Translations under genes and position numbers: made by a program
Source: Candidatus Altimarinota bacterium
Lineage (GTDB): Bacteria; Patescibacteriota; Gracilibacteria; JAHISY01
NCBI GenBank assembly: GCA_023142645.1
Contig: JAGLJE010000037.1
Span: 1 to 13,176 of the forward strand
Direction of reading: 5' to 3'
DNA length: 13,176 nt
The notes under the pieces: model-generated
What the model was told of the DNA's origin: nothing
Databases searched by the model: none
Seen by the model: only the letters and a program-made list of their open reading frames with translations
In this document: piece by piece, positions 1 through 7,924 of the stretch
How the letters are laid out: the number at the start of each line of letters is the position of its first letter
How positions within the stretch are numbered: the stretch's first letter is position 1

Positions 1-1281
1 TTTTTTCGGTAATCTCAAACGAAGCAGCGAAATCAATTTCCCGCGCGCCTCAAAGCTCAAAAAAATTTCTAGTCCGCCACTCGCTTCATACTCCTTTTGA
101 AAAAGTTCCACCTGCTTCGCATCGAAATCTTCCCCGCGAATCTCTCGGCAGCGAATACACTCACATCGTACTCCTCGCTGCTGCAAAATTTGCCGCAGAT
201 TCGTGATTCGGTTTCCCGCTAAAATCGATTCAGCCGGAATGTCGCGGACAACTCTTGTCAATCGAACCCACGACGGCGTGATCGATTTTATTTTCACGAG
301 AAGATTCGAAAGCGCGGTATCTGAATACGGTTGCCATTCTCCGCTCCGCCAAAATTTTTTCAGCTCAGTATTTTCAACGAGGACAGTCGGATAAATTTTG
401 ATTTGATCGGGACGGAAATCTGTATTTTCAAAAACTTCTCGAAACATCTCGAAATCGGATTGCGGAGTTGCGAGCGGGAGATTTGGCATTAAATGAATCC
501 CGACTTTCAGTCCCGCATTTTTCAACAATTTAATCGCGCGAATTGATTCCGCCACACCATGTCCACGTTTTGATTTCGCCAAAATTTTGTCATCGAGATT
601 TTGCACTCCGATTTCTACGCGCGTGCAACCGAGTTTCAAAAATCTTTCAATCTCTTTTTCCGAAATGAAATCAGGTCGTGTTTCCAACGTGAGTCCAACT
701 ACACGATGTCTTGAAACCCCATTTGCCTTTTTTAAATCATTAAGAGAGTCCGATCTAGCTCGCCGCGAATTCAGTGCTGCGAAACATCGTCGGATAAACC
801 AGTTTTGATAATTTCGCGGATGCGCGGAAAAAGTACCGCCCATCACGATCAATTCAATTTTCGAGACTTCGTGACCGCAATTTTCGAGTGCGCGCAATCG
901 ATCGCGGACTTGTCGAAATGGATCAAATTTCGCGCGCGCTGCTCGCATTACCGCTGGCTCGTTCGAAAGATAACTTTTTGGCATTCGCGCTTCAGTTGGA
1001 CAAAAAACGCATTTCCCCGGACAGCCGAGTGGTTTCGTGAGCACGGCAATTGGCGAGACGCCGGAGAGCGTGCGAATTCGCGATTTTTTCAAAATTTTCT
1101 CAAGAAAAGGAACAGGCTTGATTTTTTTTGATTTCAGTAATTTCAAATATGCCGCGACAAGTTTCGAATTCGGCATCAAAATTCCCGACTTTCCGGCTGC
1201 CCGAACTTTCAGTTCGCGTAAACTTTTTTCGTCCGCGCATTTTTTTCGAATCGCTTCTAAAATAACTTCACGAGAATTCAT
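1..1281 (-). CDS. elp3: Elp3, tRNA uridine-34 carboxymethylation radical SAM/acetyltransferase enzyme (3' end outside window)
   Basis: Elp3 uses S-adenosylmethionine, an Fe4S4 cluster and acetyl-CoA to build the carboxymethyl group on wobble uridine 34 of tRNA (cm5U). The 427 visible residues read without interruption. Residues 1-75 are a basic N-terminal region ending in RIRTLSGVSPIAVLTKP. The cluster cysteines are C87, C91 and C94 (GCPGKCVFC), followed by PTEARMPKSYL. MGGTF lies at 147-151, GLTLETRPD at 196-204 and CTRVEIGVQ at 219-227. A zinc cluster CECIRC lies at 373-378. The GNAT acetyltransferase domain, expected after about residue 400, is cut by the window edge; full Elp3 proteins are usually about 500-550 residues. 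The start is the ATG at 1281-1279, just before the conserved N-terminus. No Shine-Dalgarno site is visible. The start codon interlocks with that of the divergent methyltransferase gene. Family assignment is firm; the bacterial substrate tRNAs are inferred. Confidence 0.93.
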   Translation of the reverse strand, partial: MNSREVILEAIRKKCADEKSLRELKVRAAGKSGILMPNSKLVAAYLKLLKSKKIKPVPFLEKILKKSRIRTLSGVSPIAVLTKPLGCPGKCVFCPTEARMPKSYLSNEPAVMRAARAKFDPFRQVRDRLRALENCGHEVSKIELIVMGGTFSAHPRNYQNWFIRRCFAALNSRRARSDSLNDLKKANGVSRHRVVGLTLETRPDFISEKEIERFLKLGCTRVEIGVQNLDDKILAKSKRGHGVAESIRAIKLLKNAGLKVGIHLMPNLPLATPQSDFEMFREVFENTDFRPDQIKIYPTVLVENTELKKFWRSGEWQPYSDTALSNLLVKIKSITPSWVRLTRVVRDIPAESILAGNRITNLRQILQQRGVRCECIRCREIRGEDFDAKQVELFQKEYEASGGLEIFLSFEARGKLISLLRLRLPKK

Positions 1282-1912
1282 GCCAGCAAGTTTATACGAT
1301 TCAATCGCGAAAGAGTGGGATTGCACACGCCGAAACTTTTGGGGCGAGTTCGAATTTGCGCGCGGATTTTTGAATTCCAAAAAAATTCTTGACGCGGGCT
1401 GCGGTAACGGGCGGCTTGTTCGATGGTTGCGGGAGAGTGGATTCTCGGGTGAATATTTAGGAGTGGATAATTCAAAAGAGTTGTTGAAACTTGCAAAAAA
1501 AAATTTCCCAGATGAACGGTTCGAGCTTCACAATTTACGCGAGCTGACAGGTAGTGGTTTTGACGCGATTTTTTGCATTGCGGTTTTGCACCATTTTCGA
1601 AGCAAAGAGGAAAGATTGCGAGTGTTAAAAAATTTTCACGCAAGCACGCAAAGAAACGGAAAAATTTTTATCACCGTGTGGAATCTTTTTCAGCCGCGTT
1701 TTTTTCGCCATCTTTTCAAAAGTCGTTCGCGAGATTGTGAAATTGAGTTTGCCAAAAAAGGAAAACGATTCATCCACGCGTTCTCGAAACGAGAACTGAA
1801 AGATTTATTGAAGCGCGCAGGTTTTCAAAAAGCTGAAGTTTTTTACGCGCGACATTCTCAAAGAACGAATTTTTTTCGCGGTCGGAATTTAATCGCGATT
1901 GCCCAAAAATGA
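1280..1912 (+). CDS. Trm9/ALKBH8-like SAM-dependent methyltransferase, predicted tRNA wobble-uridine (mcm5U) modification
   Basis: This is a 210-residue class I methyltransferase. It opens with LYDSIAKEWDCTRRNFW (residues 5-21), resembling the YxxIAxxFxxTRxxxW opening of yeast Trm9 and ALKBH8. Motif I is ILDAGCGNG (36-44), the acidic motif II is GVDNS (61-65), and IAVLHHF lies at 100-106 where Trm9 has IAVVHHW. ITVW follows at 131-134. The C-terminal part has KGKRFIHAF (160-168) and RELKDLLKRAGF. In eukaryotes Trm9 methyl-esterifies the cm5U made by the Elongator complex, whose catalytic subunit is Elp3, so its position next to elp3 supports a joint role. That role is inference; a generic methyltransferase remains possible. 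The ATG at 1280 was chosen because homology starts there. An upstream in-frame extension to 1037 lies entirely antisense to elp3 and looks unlike protein. The TGA stop overlaps the next ATG (ATGA). A Trm112-type partner is not seen here. Confidence 0.85.
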   Translation: MPASLYDSIAKEWDCTRRNFWGEFEFARGFLNSKKILDAGCGNGRLVRWLRESGFSGEYLGVDNSKELLKLAKKNFPDERFELHNLRELTGSGFDAIFCIAVLHHFRSKEERLRVLKNFHASTQRNGKIFITVWNLFQPRFFRHLFKSRSRDCEIEFAKKGKRFIHAFSKRELKDLLKRAGFQKAEVFYARHSQRTNFFRGRNLIAIAQK

Positions 1913-2178
1913 AAAACGAATCTGAAAATTCCGAAGAAGAAATTCTCGAAGGAGAAATTGTTGGCAAGATTCCCGAAAAAAAGTCGCCCGACCGATTCGA
2001 GCAATCGCGCCCCGATTTCGATCTTTTCGCGCTTCCTGTTTTTGCAAAACTAAAACAGAATTGTCTCCTCGCGGCGGCGAGTTTCATCCTGCTCACGATT
2101 GCCGCGATTTACCTTAAAAACGGGTGGCTTTTCTTACTCGCGCTGCTTTTGCCGCCGTGGATTTTTTCACGGAAATAA
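1909..2178 (+). CDS. Small membrane protein of unknown function
   Basis: This 89-residue protein has two halves. Residues 1-45 are charged and rich in Glu and Lys (MKNESENSEEEILEGEIVG). Residues 50-87 are strongly hydrophobic, enough for two closely spaced membrane helices (about 51-69 and 72-87) joined by a short KNGW turn, ending in SRK. The ATG overlaps the stop of the methyltransferase gene in an ATGA, so translation is probably coupled and the two genes share a transcript. The stop at 2176-2178 directly abuts the end of the convergent holin-like gene. I do not recognise a family. The coupling and the clean soluble-to-membrane layout argue that it is real; nothing links it to tRNA modification except position. 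Confidence 0.65.
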   Translation: MKNESENSEEEILEGEIVGKIPEKKSPDRFEQSRPDFDLFALPVFAKLKQNCLLAAASFILLTIAAIYLKNGWLFLLALLLPPWIFSRK

Positions 2179-2427
2179 TTATTCCTTTGCGAAAAAATTA
2201 TACAGCCAGCCAAAAAGTGCCCCGCCGATAAAGCCATCCACGAAACCGTAAATTGCTGCGAGTAGCGCGCCTAGCCATGACACTTCGAGACCAAAATAGA
2301 TTGCTGCGATAGGGGTGTAAAAGCCGGATCCGGGATAGCCGGTGAATTTGGTGAGGACGATGCAAAGCGCGAGAGTGGCGCCCCACAAAACCCCGAAAGC
2401 CAAACCGAGCGAGAGAGGTTTTAGCAT
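2179..2427 (-). CDS. Small holin-like membrane protein
   Basis: This 82-residue, almost wholly hydrophobic protein has three likely membrane segments, at about residues 5-25, 33-50 and 52-77. It contains GLAFGVLWG near the N-terminus and the run YGFVDGFIGGALFGWLYN near the C-terminus. That pattern matches a family of short bacterial and archaeal membrane proteins that databases commonly label 'bacteriophage holin'. The label rests on size and topology, and a lytic function is not established. No other phage gene is nearby. The gene meets the upstream membrane-protein gene tail to tail with no spacer and is divergent from the SLH-CAP gene, 67 bases away. The start is the ATG at 2427-2425. Its leader is pyrimidine-rich (TAATCCCCTCTCCA) and has no Shine-Dalgarno site. 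Confidence 0.75.
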   Translation of the reverse strand: MLKPLSLGLAFGVLWGATLALCIVLTKFTGYPGSGFYTPIAAIYFGLEVSWLGALLAAIYGFVDGFIGGALFGWLYNFFAKE

Positions 2428-2494
2428 TGGAGAGGGGATTAAAAATTAAACAGAAAAAGTTTACCACTTCTTCGGAATTTGAGAGAATCTGAAG

Positions 2495-4924
2495 GTGAAA
2501 GTTTCTCACACTTTCCGAAAATTAATTTTTGGTGCGTTTGTTTTCGTAGCTTTTAACGGAGTCGCGGAGGCGGCTGCTTTTCCTGATGTTTCCTTTTCCC
2601 ATCCGAACGCCGTTGCGATTGATTTTCTCACGACAGAGGGAGTGATTTCCGGCTACCCTGATGGGAATTTTCAGCCTGAAAATTTCGTGAATCGTGCGGA
2701 GACGCTCAAAATTCTCCTTCTTGCGAGTGGGATTACGATTCAGGCAATTCCGCAAAATGAATTTCCCGATGTGCCGGATGAGGCGTGGTTCGCGTCTTTT
2801 GTTGCTTCGGCTCGCGCGCGGGAAATTGCCGATGGCTATCCTGACGGATTTTTTCGTCCAGGGCGGACAGTGAATCTTGTTGAGGCCTTGAAAATGCTTT
2901 TCGCGGCGAACGAGGTTCAGCTCGAGAATTATAAAACAGAGACCAAGCTTTTCGCTGATTCCGAAGAATCCGCGTGGTACAACTCTTTCCTTTTTTACGC
3001 GAAAACCTTTGAAATTGTCGAATCAGATTCCGCTGATCAAGTTTTTCCCGCTACTCCGCTCACACGCGGGCAGCTTGCCGAAATCGTGTACCGTTTTTTC
3101 ACGCGAGTTGAAGCTGTCTGTCCGCGGCTACTTGAAAACTCAAGAACGATTCCCGCGAATTATTTTCGCGAAATTAGCCTTGTGGATGGGCTGCCAAATA
3201 TTTTTTACGAGGACGAAGTTTTTGGGCTGGTTGGCTCGGTTGCCGAAGATGTGGAGAGCGTGACGGTTGTTTTCGAAAACCGTGAGAGCAATGAACACAC
3301 TCAATTTTCCGCAGATGTTGAGGAAAATAATTTTTCGCTTGCCGCTGAATTTCGCGTTCCCGGTCACTACAACTTTTCGATAATTCCTTCCACTACCGAT
3401 CGTAATTCTGCTGCGAGTATCGAAGTGCTGCCGCGTGAGTGTGCGCCGGCGACAATTGAGTCCGGTGGAATTCCGCCGGAAAATTTGCGGGCGAAAATTC
3501 TTAACAATGAGCCAATGCTCGCGTGGGACTCAGGTGACAATAATCTTTTTCGCGCCGTAATTCGGCAGAATGAAAACCGTTTCGAGCGGTTGGTTTCCGC
3601 GAATCAGGATTCGCTCGTACTTGACCCCGCCGATTTCGAAAACTTCGAAGCAGGAGAGGCGACATTCCAAATTTTCGGTGCGAAATCGGAGCATGGTTTC
3701 AGCTATGAGCCGCGCACGCAGTGGTCCGCCAGCTCGCCCATTACCCTTGACCTCTCGCAGCATCATTTTTCTACTTTCGAGGAGGAGCAACTCACGCTGC
3801 TCTCCCTGCCAATTTATCGTGGTCCGCGAATTTCATTTTCCGGTACAGCCGGAACAGACCTCGAATCGACTGCTCATCTCATTACTCCTGCGGGGATGGT
3901 CGAAGAAGTTTCGATTCTTCCTTCGACAAGCTCCCATTCGACAAACTCAGGGCAGGCAGGACAGATGAAGGAGGCAGAAGAAATTCTGGCGGGCACATCA
4001 TTTACATTGAACTTACAACTACCAGAGGTGGGGACTTACATTCTCGAAATTAACGCCGCGAACGGAATCGCCGCGCTCAACCACCCGTTTTACTTGCCAA
4101 ACGAATTTCCGCTGTTGCCTGATTTCACCGATCTTCGTGAGTCGCCGAACTTGCAGCGGAAAATTTCCGTGAATCGCGAACGAGCGATTTGGCTGCGACT
4201 CGTGAATGAATTTCGCGCGAGCCAGCGGTTACCGGCAGTGAAGCTCGACGAAGAGATTTCTAAATTCGCGCAAGATTATGCGGAGCAAATGGCTACCGAA
4301 AATTTTTTCGGTCACATTGATTTGTCAGGGGATGATCCTGATGCACGGCGAAAATTAGCCGGTCTGCCGCTTCCGGTCGGCGAGAATCTTGCCCGCGATT
4401 CGAAAACAGAATACGCACATGCCGGCCTTCTTCGTTCCGCTGCCCACCGTGCGAATATTCTTGCACCTGAGTGGACACGCGTTGGTCTTGGAATCGCGAA
4501 GGATGTCAACGGTCAGTTGTTTTTCGTGCAAGAATTTTCCACCGATTTGCTCGTGGAAGAAAATTCAGCTGAATTTAAATCGGAACTCTACGAATTGATA
4601 AATTCCCGCCGCCGTGAAGAAAATACAGTTGAGCTTATTTCAGATCCTGCGCTCAATTTGGTGGCGCAAGGTTGGAGCGAAAAGATGGCAGAGGAGGATT
4701 TCCTCGATTTTGTTCACGGGGGCGAAAGTCTCGAAAACTCCATTCGCGCGGCGGGTTACGATGGTTCGTTTGCAAGCTTCATCGCTTCGGCAGGGAAGCT
4801 CTCGCAAATTGTAGGCGGTCTGAGTGAGGATGTGTTTACTGATTCCACAAAATCGCGTGTGGCAATCGGGCTGGCGCAAGATTCCAACGGCAGCTTCCGC
4901 GCGACATTCGTTTTCCGCGAGTAA
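2495..4924 (+). CDS. Secreted SLH-domain surface protein with tandem CAP (SCP/PR-1) domains
   Basis: This 809-residue protein is predicted to be exported and anchored to the cell wall or S-layer. Residues 1-27 are a signal peptide (basic start, hydrophobic 10-21, AEA before AFPDVS). Three SLH repeats follow: about 29-80 (GYPDGNFQPENFVNRAE), 90-140 (GYPDGFFRPGRTVN) and 152-205 (FPATPLTRGQLAEIVYRFF). Residues 210-550 look like beta-rich domains. A CAP domain spans about 562-684, with H607 (FFGHID), E630 (GEN), H651 (HRANI) and E680 (FVQEF). A second, degenerate CAP-like domain spans about 695-809. The GTG start at 2495 is preceded by GAGAGA eight bases upstream, the clearest ribosome-binding site in the window, and the signal peptide begins there. 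A repeat-derived insert lies at residues 476-490. The activity of bacterial CAP domains is generally unknown; adhesion or envelope maintenance is plausible. Confidence 0.9.
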   Translation: MKVSHTFRKLIFGAFVFVAFNGVAEAAAFPDVSFSHPNAVAIDFLTTEGVISGYPDGNFQPENFVNRAETLKILLLASGITIQAIPQNEFPDVPDEAWFASFVASARAREIADGYPDGFFRPGRTVNLVEALKMLFAANEVQLENYKTETKLFADSEESAWYNSFLFYAKTFEIVESDSADQVFPATPLTRGQLAEIVYRFFTRVEAVCPRLLENSRTIPANYFREISLVDGLPNIFYEDEVFGLVGSVAEDVESVTVVFENRESNEHTQFSADVEENNFSLAAEFRVPGHYNFSIIPSTTDRNSAASIEVLPRECAPATIESGGIPPENLRAKILNNEPMLAWDSGDNNLFRAVIRQNENRFERLVSANQDSLVLDPADFENFEAGEATFQIFGAKSEHGFSYEPRTQWSASSPITLDLSQHHFSTFEEEQLTLLSLPIYRGPRISFSGTAGTDLESTAHLITPAGMVEEVSILPSTSSHSTNSGQAGQMKEAEEILAGTSFTLNLQLPEVGTYILEINAANGIAALNHPFYLPNEFPLLPDFTDLRESPNLQRKISVNRERAIWLRLVNEFRASQRLPAVKLDEEISKFAQDYAEQMATENFFGHIDLSGDDPDARRKLAGLPLPVGENLARDSKTEYAHAGLLRSAAHRANILAPEWTRVGLGIAKDVNGQLFFVQEFSTDLLVEENSAEFKSELYELINSRRREENTVELISDPALNLVAQGWSEKMAEEDFLDFVHGGESLENSIRAAGYDGSFASFIASAGKLSQIVGGLSEDVFTDSTKSRVAIGLAQDSNGSFRATFVFRE
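3920..3963 (+). repeat. Interspersed TTCGACAA...CTCAGGGCAGG repeat inside the SLH-CAP gene
   Basis: Two partial copies of one unit lie side by side: CCTTCGACAAGCTC (3920-3933) and ATTCGACAAACTCAGGGCAGG (split over 3936-3956), continuing CAGGACAG. The full form, TTCGACAAGCTCAGGGCAGG, resembles a short interspersed repeat I recall from many uncultured bacterial genomes, including CPR. Here it is read in frame as STSSHSTNSGQAGQ. The recollection of a wider family is from memory; the tandem similarity is seen directly. Confidence 0.6.
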
Positions 4925-4976
4925 GGTAAGGGAGTGCGCCACTGATTTGCTGCCAAAAAGTAATAAAATCCGCACG

Positions 4977-5636
4977 ATGAAACAAAGTCAACATTATTTA
5001 TTTCGGCGATATTTAAGATATTGGTCGGAAGACGGTGAACATGTTTATCGTTACGAAAAAAGCACAAAACAAACCAAAAGACTGCCAATTAAGGTTGTGG
5101 GAGCTGCTAACAATCAGTGGTCTTGTGAGATAGAGAATCCAATATTTTCAAATTTTGAAGGGCAATATCCTGCAATTATCAAAGCATTAGAGAGTCGAGA
5201 AAAAATTACTGACCAAATAAACAACTATTTAATTGATCTGATGTCAGTATTTTATTCGCGCGTGCCAAAACAAAAAAGAAACATGAAAAGGATTAGTAGC
5301 GAGCTTTTAAAAAGTACACCAACAATGAGAGAGCTCGATCAAGGCATGATCGCACAGATAGTCGCGCACAATCAAGTATTAAAAAATATGGGATCAAAAG
5401 CAGTTATTTTAATCGCGAAAAACGATAAAACATTTATTACGACAGATAATCCTGCCCCTGCTACCTTTCTCCATCTACCACTCACCCCGAGATTGCTCAT
5501 GATTACACCCAACAAGAATGTAATCTTGAGATATGTTGACGCCGATGAATTTTTTGTTGGGATGATTAATAAAAAAAACGTAGAAATGGCAGATAAATAT
5601 ATTTTTTCATTAGAGCGACAACATAGCGATATTTAG
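4977..5636 (+). CDS. DUF4238-like protein, probably a shortened family member
   Basis: This 219-residue protein starts QHYLFRRYLRYWSEDGEHVYRYEK, like the QHYxPxxYLRxF...VY opening of DUF4238 proteins. Its C-terminal part, KTFITTDNPAP followed by LPLTPRLLMI, matches that family's FITSDNPV...PLTP region. DUF4238 has no agreed biochemical function. Many members are longer (about 280-320 residues), and the middle here appears compressed, so this may be a divergent or internally reduced copy. The ATG at 4977 was chosen over an earlier in-frame start at 4824 because the earlier one lies inside the SLH-CAP gene in another frame. The gene lies 52 bases after that gene's stop. Its base use is more AT-rich and lacks the TTCGCG/CGCGAA words common in its neighbours, which suggests recent acquisition. 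DUF4238 is my best match, not a certain one. Confidence 0.6.
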   Translation: MKQSQHYLFRRYLRYWSEDGEHVYRYEKSTKQTKRLPIKVVGAANNQWSCEIENPIFSNFEGQYPAIIKALESREKITDQINNYLIDLMSVFYSRVPKQKRNMKRISSELLKSTPTMRELDQGMIAQIVAHNQVLKNMGSKAVILIAKNDKTFITTDNPAPATFLHLPLTPRLLMITPNKNVILRYVDADEFFVGMINKKNVEMADKYIFSLERQHSDI

Positions 5637-5750
5637 ACTTTCAGACTTACCACCAAAATTTATTTTTGCTGTCCTAAAATAAGTCATCCATCGGTCAGAT
5701 TTTTTCACAGCAAAATCAAAACCGCAATCATGGCAGAGATAAGTGACCAT
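5610..5750 (-). CDS. Possible 46-residue protein or remnant with one CxxC knuckle
   Basis: A short ORF of 46 residues begins MVTYLCHDCGFDFAVKKSDR. The YLCHDCGFDF segment looks like half of a zinc ribbon, but no second cysteine pair follows. The ORF lies just downstream of hppA on the same strand (37 bases after its stop), and its last 27 bases are antisense to the end of the DUF4238-like gene. It could be a small gene, the 5' remnant of a longer zinc-ribbon gene cut short by the neighbouring insertion, or chance. No Shine-Dalgarno site is seen. The frame is open a little further upstream without another ATG. Confidence 0.3.
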   Translation of the reverse strand: MVTYLCHDCGFDFAVKKSDRWMTYFRTAKINFGGKSESLNIAMLSL

Positions 5751-5787
5751 AAATTGCGGCTTCGTTTTGTAGTGTTTGAAAATCTTT

Positions 5788-7854
5788 TTAGCTCAAAAAC
5801 CACGGTAAGAAAACCAGCGATACTACTGTCATTAGCTTGATGAGAATATTCAAGGCCGGGCCAGAAGTGTCTTTAAAAGGATCGCCGACTGTGTCGCCGA
5901 CCACTGCCGCCTTGTGTGCGTCTGAACCCTTGCCGCCGAAGTTGCCGTTTTCGATGTACTTCTTTGCGTTGTCCCATGCACCACCGGCATTTGCCATGAA
6001 AATCGCGAGCATCACGCCGACTACGAGTGCTCCCGCGAGCATTCCGCCGAGCACTTGCACGCTCCAAAGACCGATTAGGATTGGAGCGGCTATCGCGATC
6101 AGTCCGGGTAGAATCATTTGTTTCAACGCGCCATCGGTTGAGATCTTCACGCAACGCGCCGCATCTGGAGGAGTCGTGCCCTCCATGATTCCGGGAATTT
6201 CACGAAATTGTCGTCGCACTTCTTTCACCATTTCAAAAGCTGCATTGCCCACCGCTCGCATCGTGAGCGAGGAAAAGACGAACGGTAAAATTCCGCCGAT
6301 TAGCAATCCGATGATTACTTTCGGTGTGTTGATGTCGAGAATTAACGGGGTGCCGTCGAGGCTTGCACCTTGAGAGAATGCCGCGAAAAGAGCGAGGGCG
6401 GTGAGTGCGGCGGAACCGATTGCGAAACCTTTACCGATTGCTGCTGTCGTGTTGCCGACCGCGTCGAGCGCATCAGTTCGTTCGCGAACTTCTTTCGGCA
6501 GCTTCGCCATCTCTGCCAATCCTCCCGCGTTGTCCGCCACCGGTCCGTACGCATCAATGCCGAGAGAAATTCCGAGTGTGCTCAACATTCCCACTGCGGC
6601 GAGAGCTACGCCGTAAACTCCAGCGAAATGATTCGCGACAAAAATTCCTAAACAGATGATAAGCACGGGTGCCGCCACCGACTCCATTCCTGTTGCCAGT
6701 CCGTGAATGATGTTTGTTGCTGCGCCGGTCTCCGATTGCTTCGCGATATTTTTAACCGGACGAGTATCGGTCGAAGTGTAATACTCTGTAATTTTCCCGA
6801 TCGCCACTCCTGCTACGATTCCCGCTACGATTGTATAAAAAAGATTCATTCCCTCGATGCTGGCTGGTAGCGTGAAAACTTTATTCGTAAGCCACCATGT
6901 TGCTCCAATCGCGAGGACAGAAGCAATTATCAAGCCACGGTTGAGTGCCGCATGGAGTCCTTTCTCATTTTTAGCTTTTACAAAAAAGGTGCCGATAATC
7001 GATGCAAAAATTCCAAAGCCCGCCACTGCGAGCGGAAGCACGACAGCTGATTTCATATTCACATCCCCGCCGAAAGTGAAAACCGCGAGTGTCATCGCTG
7101 CCACGATTGAGCCGACATATGACTCGAATAAGTCCGCGCCCATTCCCGCCACATCGCCGACATTATCTCCGACATTATCGGCAATCGTTGCCGGGTTGCG
7201 TGGGTCGTCCTCGGGAATGCCAGCTTCAACTTTGCCAACTAAATCCGCGCCGATATCCGCCGCTTTCGTAAAAATTCCTCCGCCGACACGTGAGAAAAGC
7301 GCGATTGAACTCGCGCCAAAACTGAAGCCAATAATCTGTCCGATGGTTGTAGGATTGATTGCTGCGCCACCGTCGGTGTAAAGAAAAAAGAAAATTGAAA
7401 GACCGAGGAGTGCGAGACCGACCACACTCATTCCCATTACCGCTCCCGAGCTGAAAGAAATCGCGAGCGCGTCAGCGAGACCTTTTCGTGCGGCTTGTGT
7501 CGTTCGGACTGCCGCCCGTGTGGCGGTGTGCATTCCAAAATAACCAGCGAGTGCCGAAGCTGTCGCTCCGCTCGCGAACGCGATTGCTGTTTTGATTCCC
7601 AATCCGTCAACTTTCGAAAAACCGATTGCGGCTGCCACCACGACGACAAAAACCGCGAGCCAGCGATATTCGGAATTTAAAAAAGTGGCGGCTCCTTCTT
7701 GAACTTGTTTCGAGATTGCTTGCATTTTTTCATCACCTGCATTTTCTTTCATGATGAGGAAGTATTTCAAAACCGCGAATGCGATCGCGAGGAGAGCGGC
7801 TCCTCCTGCAATCCAAATGATGTTGGAAGAGAGAAACAAGGTGAAAGTTTGCAT
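5788..7854 (-). CDS. hppA: Membrane-bound ion-pumping pyrophosphatase, K+-dependent type
   Basis: This 688-residue integral membrane enzyme hydrolyses pyrophosphate and pumps H+ and/or Na+ across the membrane. Conserved active-site blocks are present: [33 protein letters not shown] (177-208), [19 protein letters not shown] (216-234), [13 protein letters not shown] (237-249), [12 protein letters not shown] (374-385) and [12 protein letters not shown] (434-445). [22 protein letters not shown] lies near the C-terminus. In [10 protein letters not shown] (467-476) alanine sits where K+-independent enzymes carry lysine, so the K+-dependent class is predicted. I cannot assign H+ versus Na+ from reading alone. 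Length is normal for the family and many hydrophobic segments are evident. The start is the ATG at 7854, giving a hydrophobic first helix. The leader TTTAACCTTTTTAAA has no Shine-Dalgarno site. It lies 70 bases after a hypothetical gene on the same strand. Confidence 0.96.
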   Translation of the reverse strand: MQTFTLFLSSNIIWIAGGAALLAIAFAVLKYFLIMKENAGDEKMQAISKQVQEGAATFLNSEYRWLAVFVVVVAAAIGFSKVDGLGIKTAIAFASGATASALAGYFGMHTATRAAVRTTQAARKGLADALAISFSSGAVMGMSVVGLALLGLSIFFFLYTDGGAAINPTTIGQIIGFSFGASSIALFSRVGGGIFTKAADIGADLVGKVEAGIPEDDPRNPATIADNVGDNVGDVAGMGADLFESYVGSIVAAMTLAVFTFGGDVNMKSAVVLPLAVAGFGIFASIIGTFFVKAKNEKGLHAALNRGLIIASVLAIGATWWLTNKVFTLPASIEGMNLFYTIVAGIVAGVAIGKITEYYTSTDTRPVKNIAKQSETGAATNIIHGLATGMESVAAPVLIICLGIFVANHFAGVYGVALAAVGMLSTLGISLGIDAYGPVADNAGGLAEMAKLPKEVRERTDALDAVGNTTAAIGKGFAIGSAALTALALFAAFSQGASLDGTPLILDINTPKVIIGLLIGGILPFVFSSLTMRAVGNAAFEMVKEVRRQFREIPGIMEGTTPPDAARCVKISTDGALKQMILPGLIAIAAPILIGLWSVQVLGGMLAGALVVGVMLAIFMANAGGAWDNAKKYIENGNFGGKGSDAHKAAVVGDTVGDPFKDTSGPALNILIKLMTVVSLVFLPWFLS

Positions 7855-7924
7855 TTTAAAAAGGTTAAAGGGTTAAGTTAACGAACGGATTTTAAACGAG
7901 AAGCTGCTTGTGGACAAGCTAAAT

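Noticed and set aside
1037..1279. N-terminal extension of the methyltransferase ORF back to 1037
   Set aside because: It is wholly antisense to the conserved elp3 coding region, its translation is Phe/Ser/Arg-rich without domain character, and methyltransferase homology starts at the ATG at 1280.
2179..2427. Phage or lysis cassette suggested by the holin-like protein
   Set aside because: No endolysin, structural gene, integrase or attachment site is nearby; the name comes only from database labels for a short membrane family.
4824..4976. Upstream in-frame start for the DUF4238-like gene
   Set aside because: The extension overlaps the 3' end of the SLH-CAP gene in another frame; the QHYL opening of the family begins right after the ATG at 4977.
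5837..7881. Many plus-strand ORFs of 60-178 residues opposite hppA
   Set aside because: They mirror hppA codons and have Ser/Pro/Arg-rich low-complexity translations with no domain; hppA is unmistakable on the minus strand.
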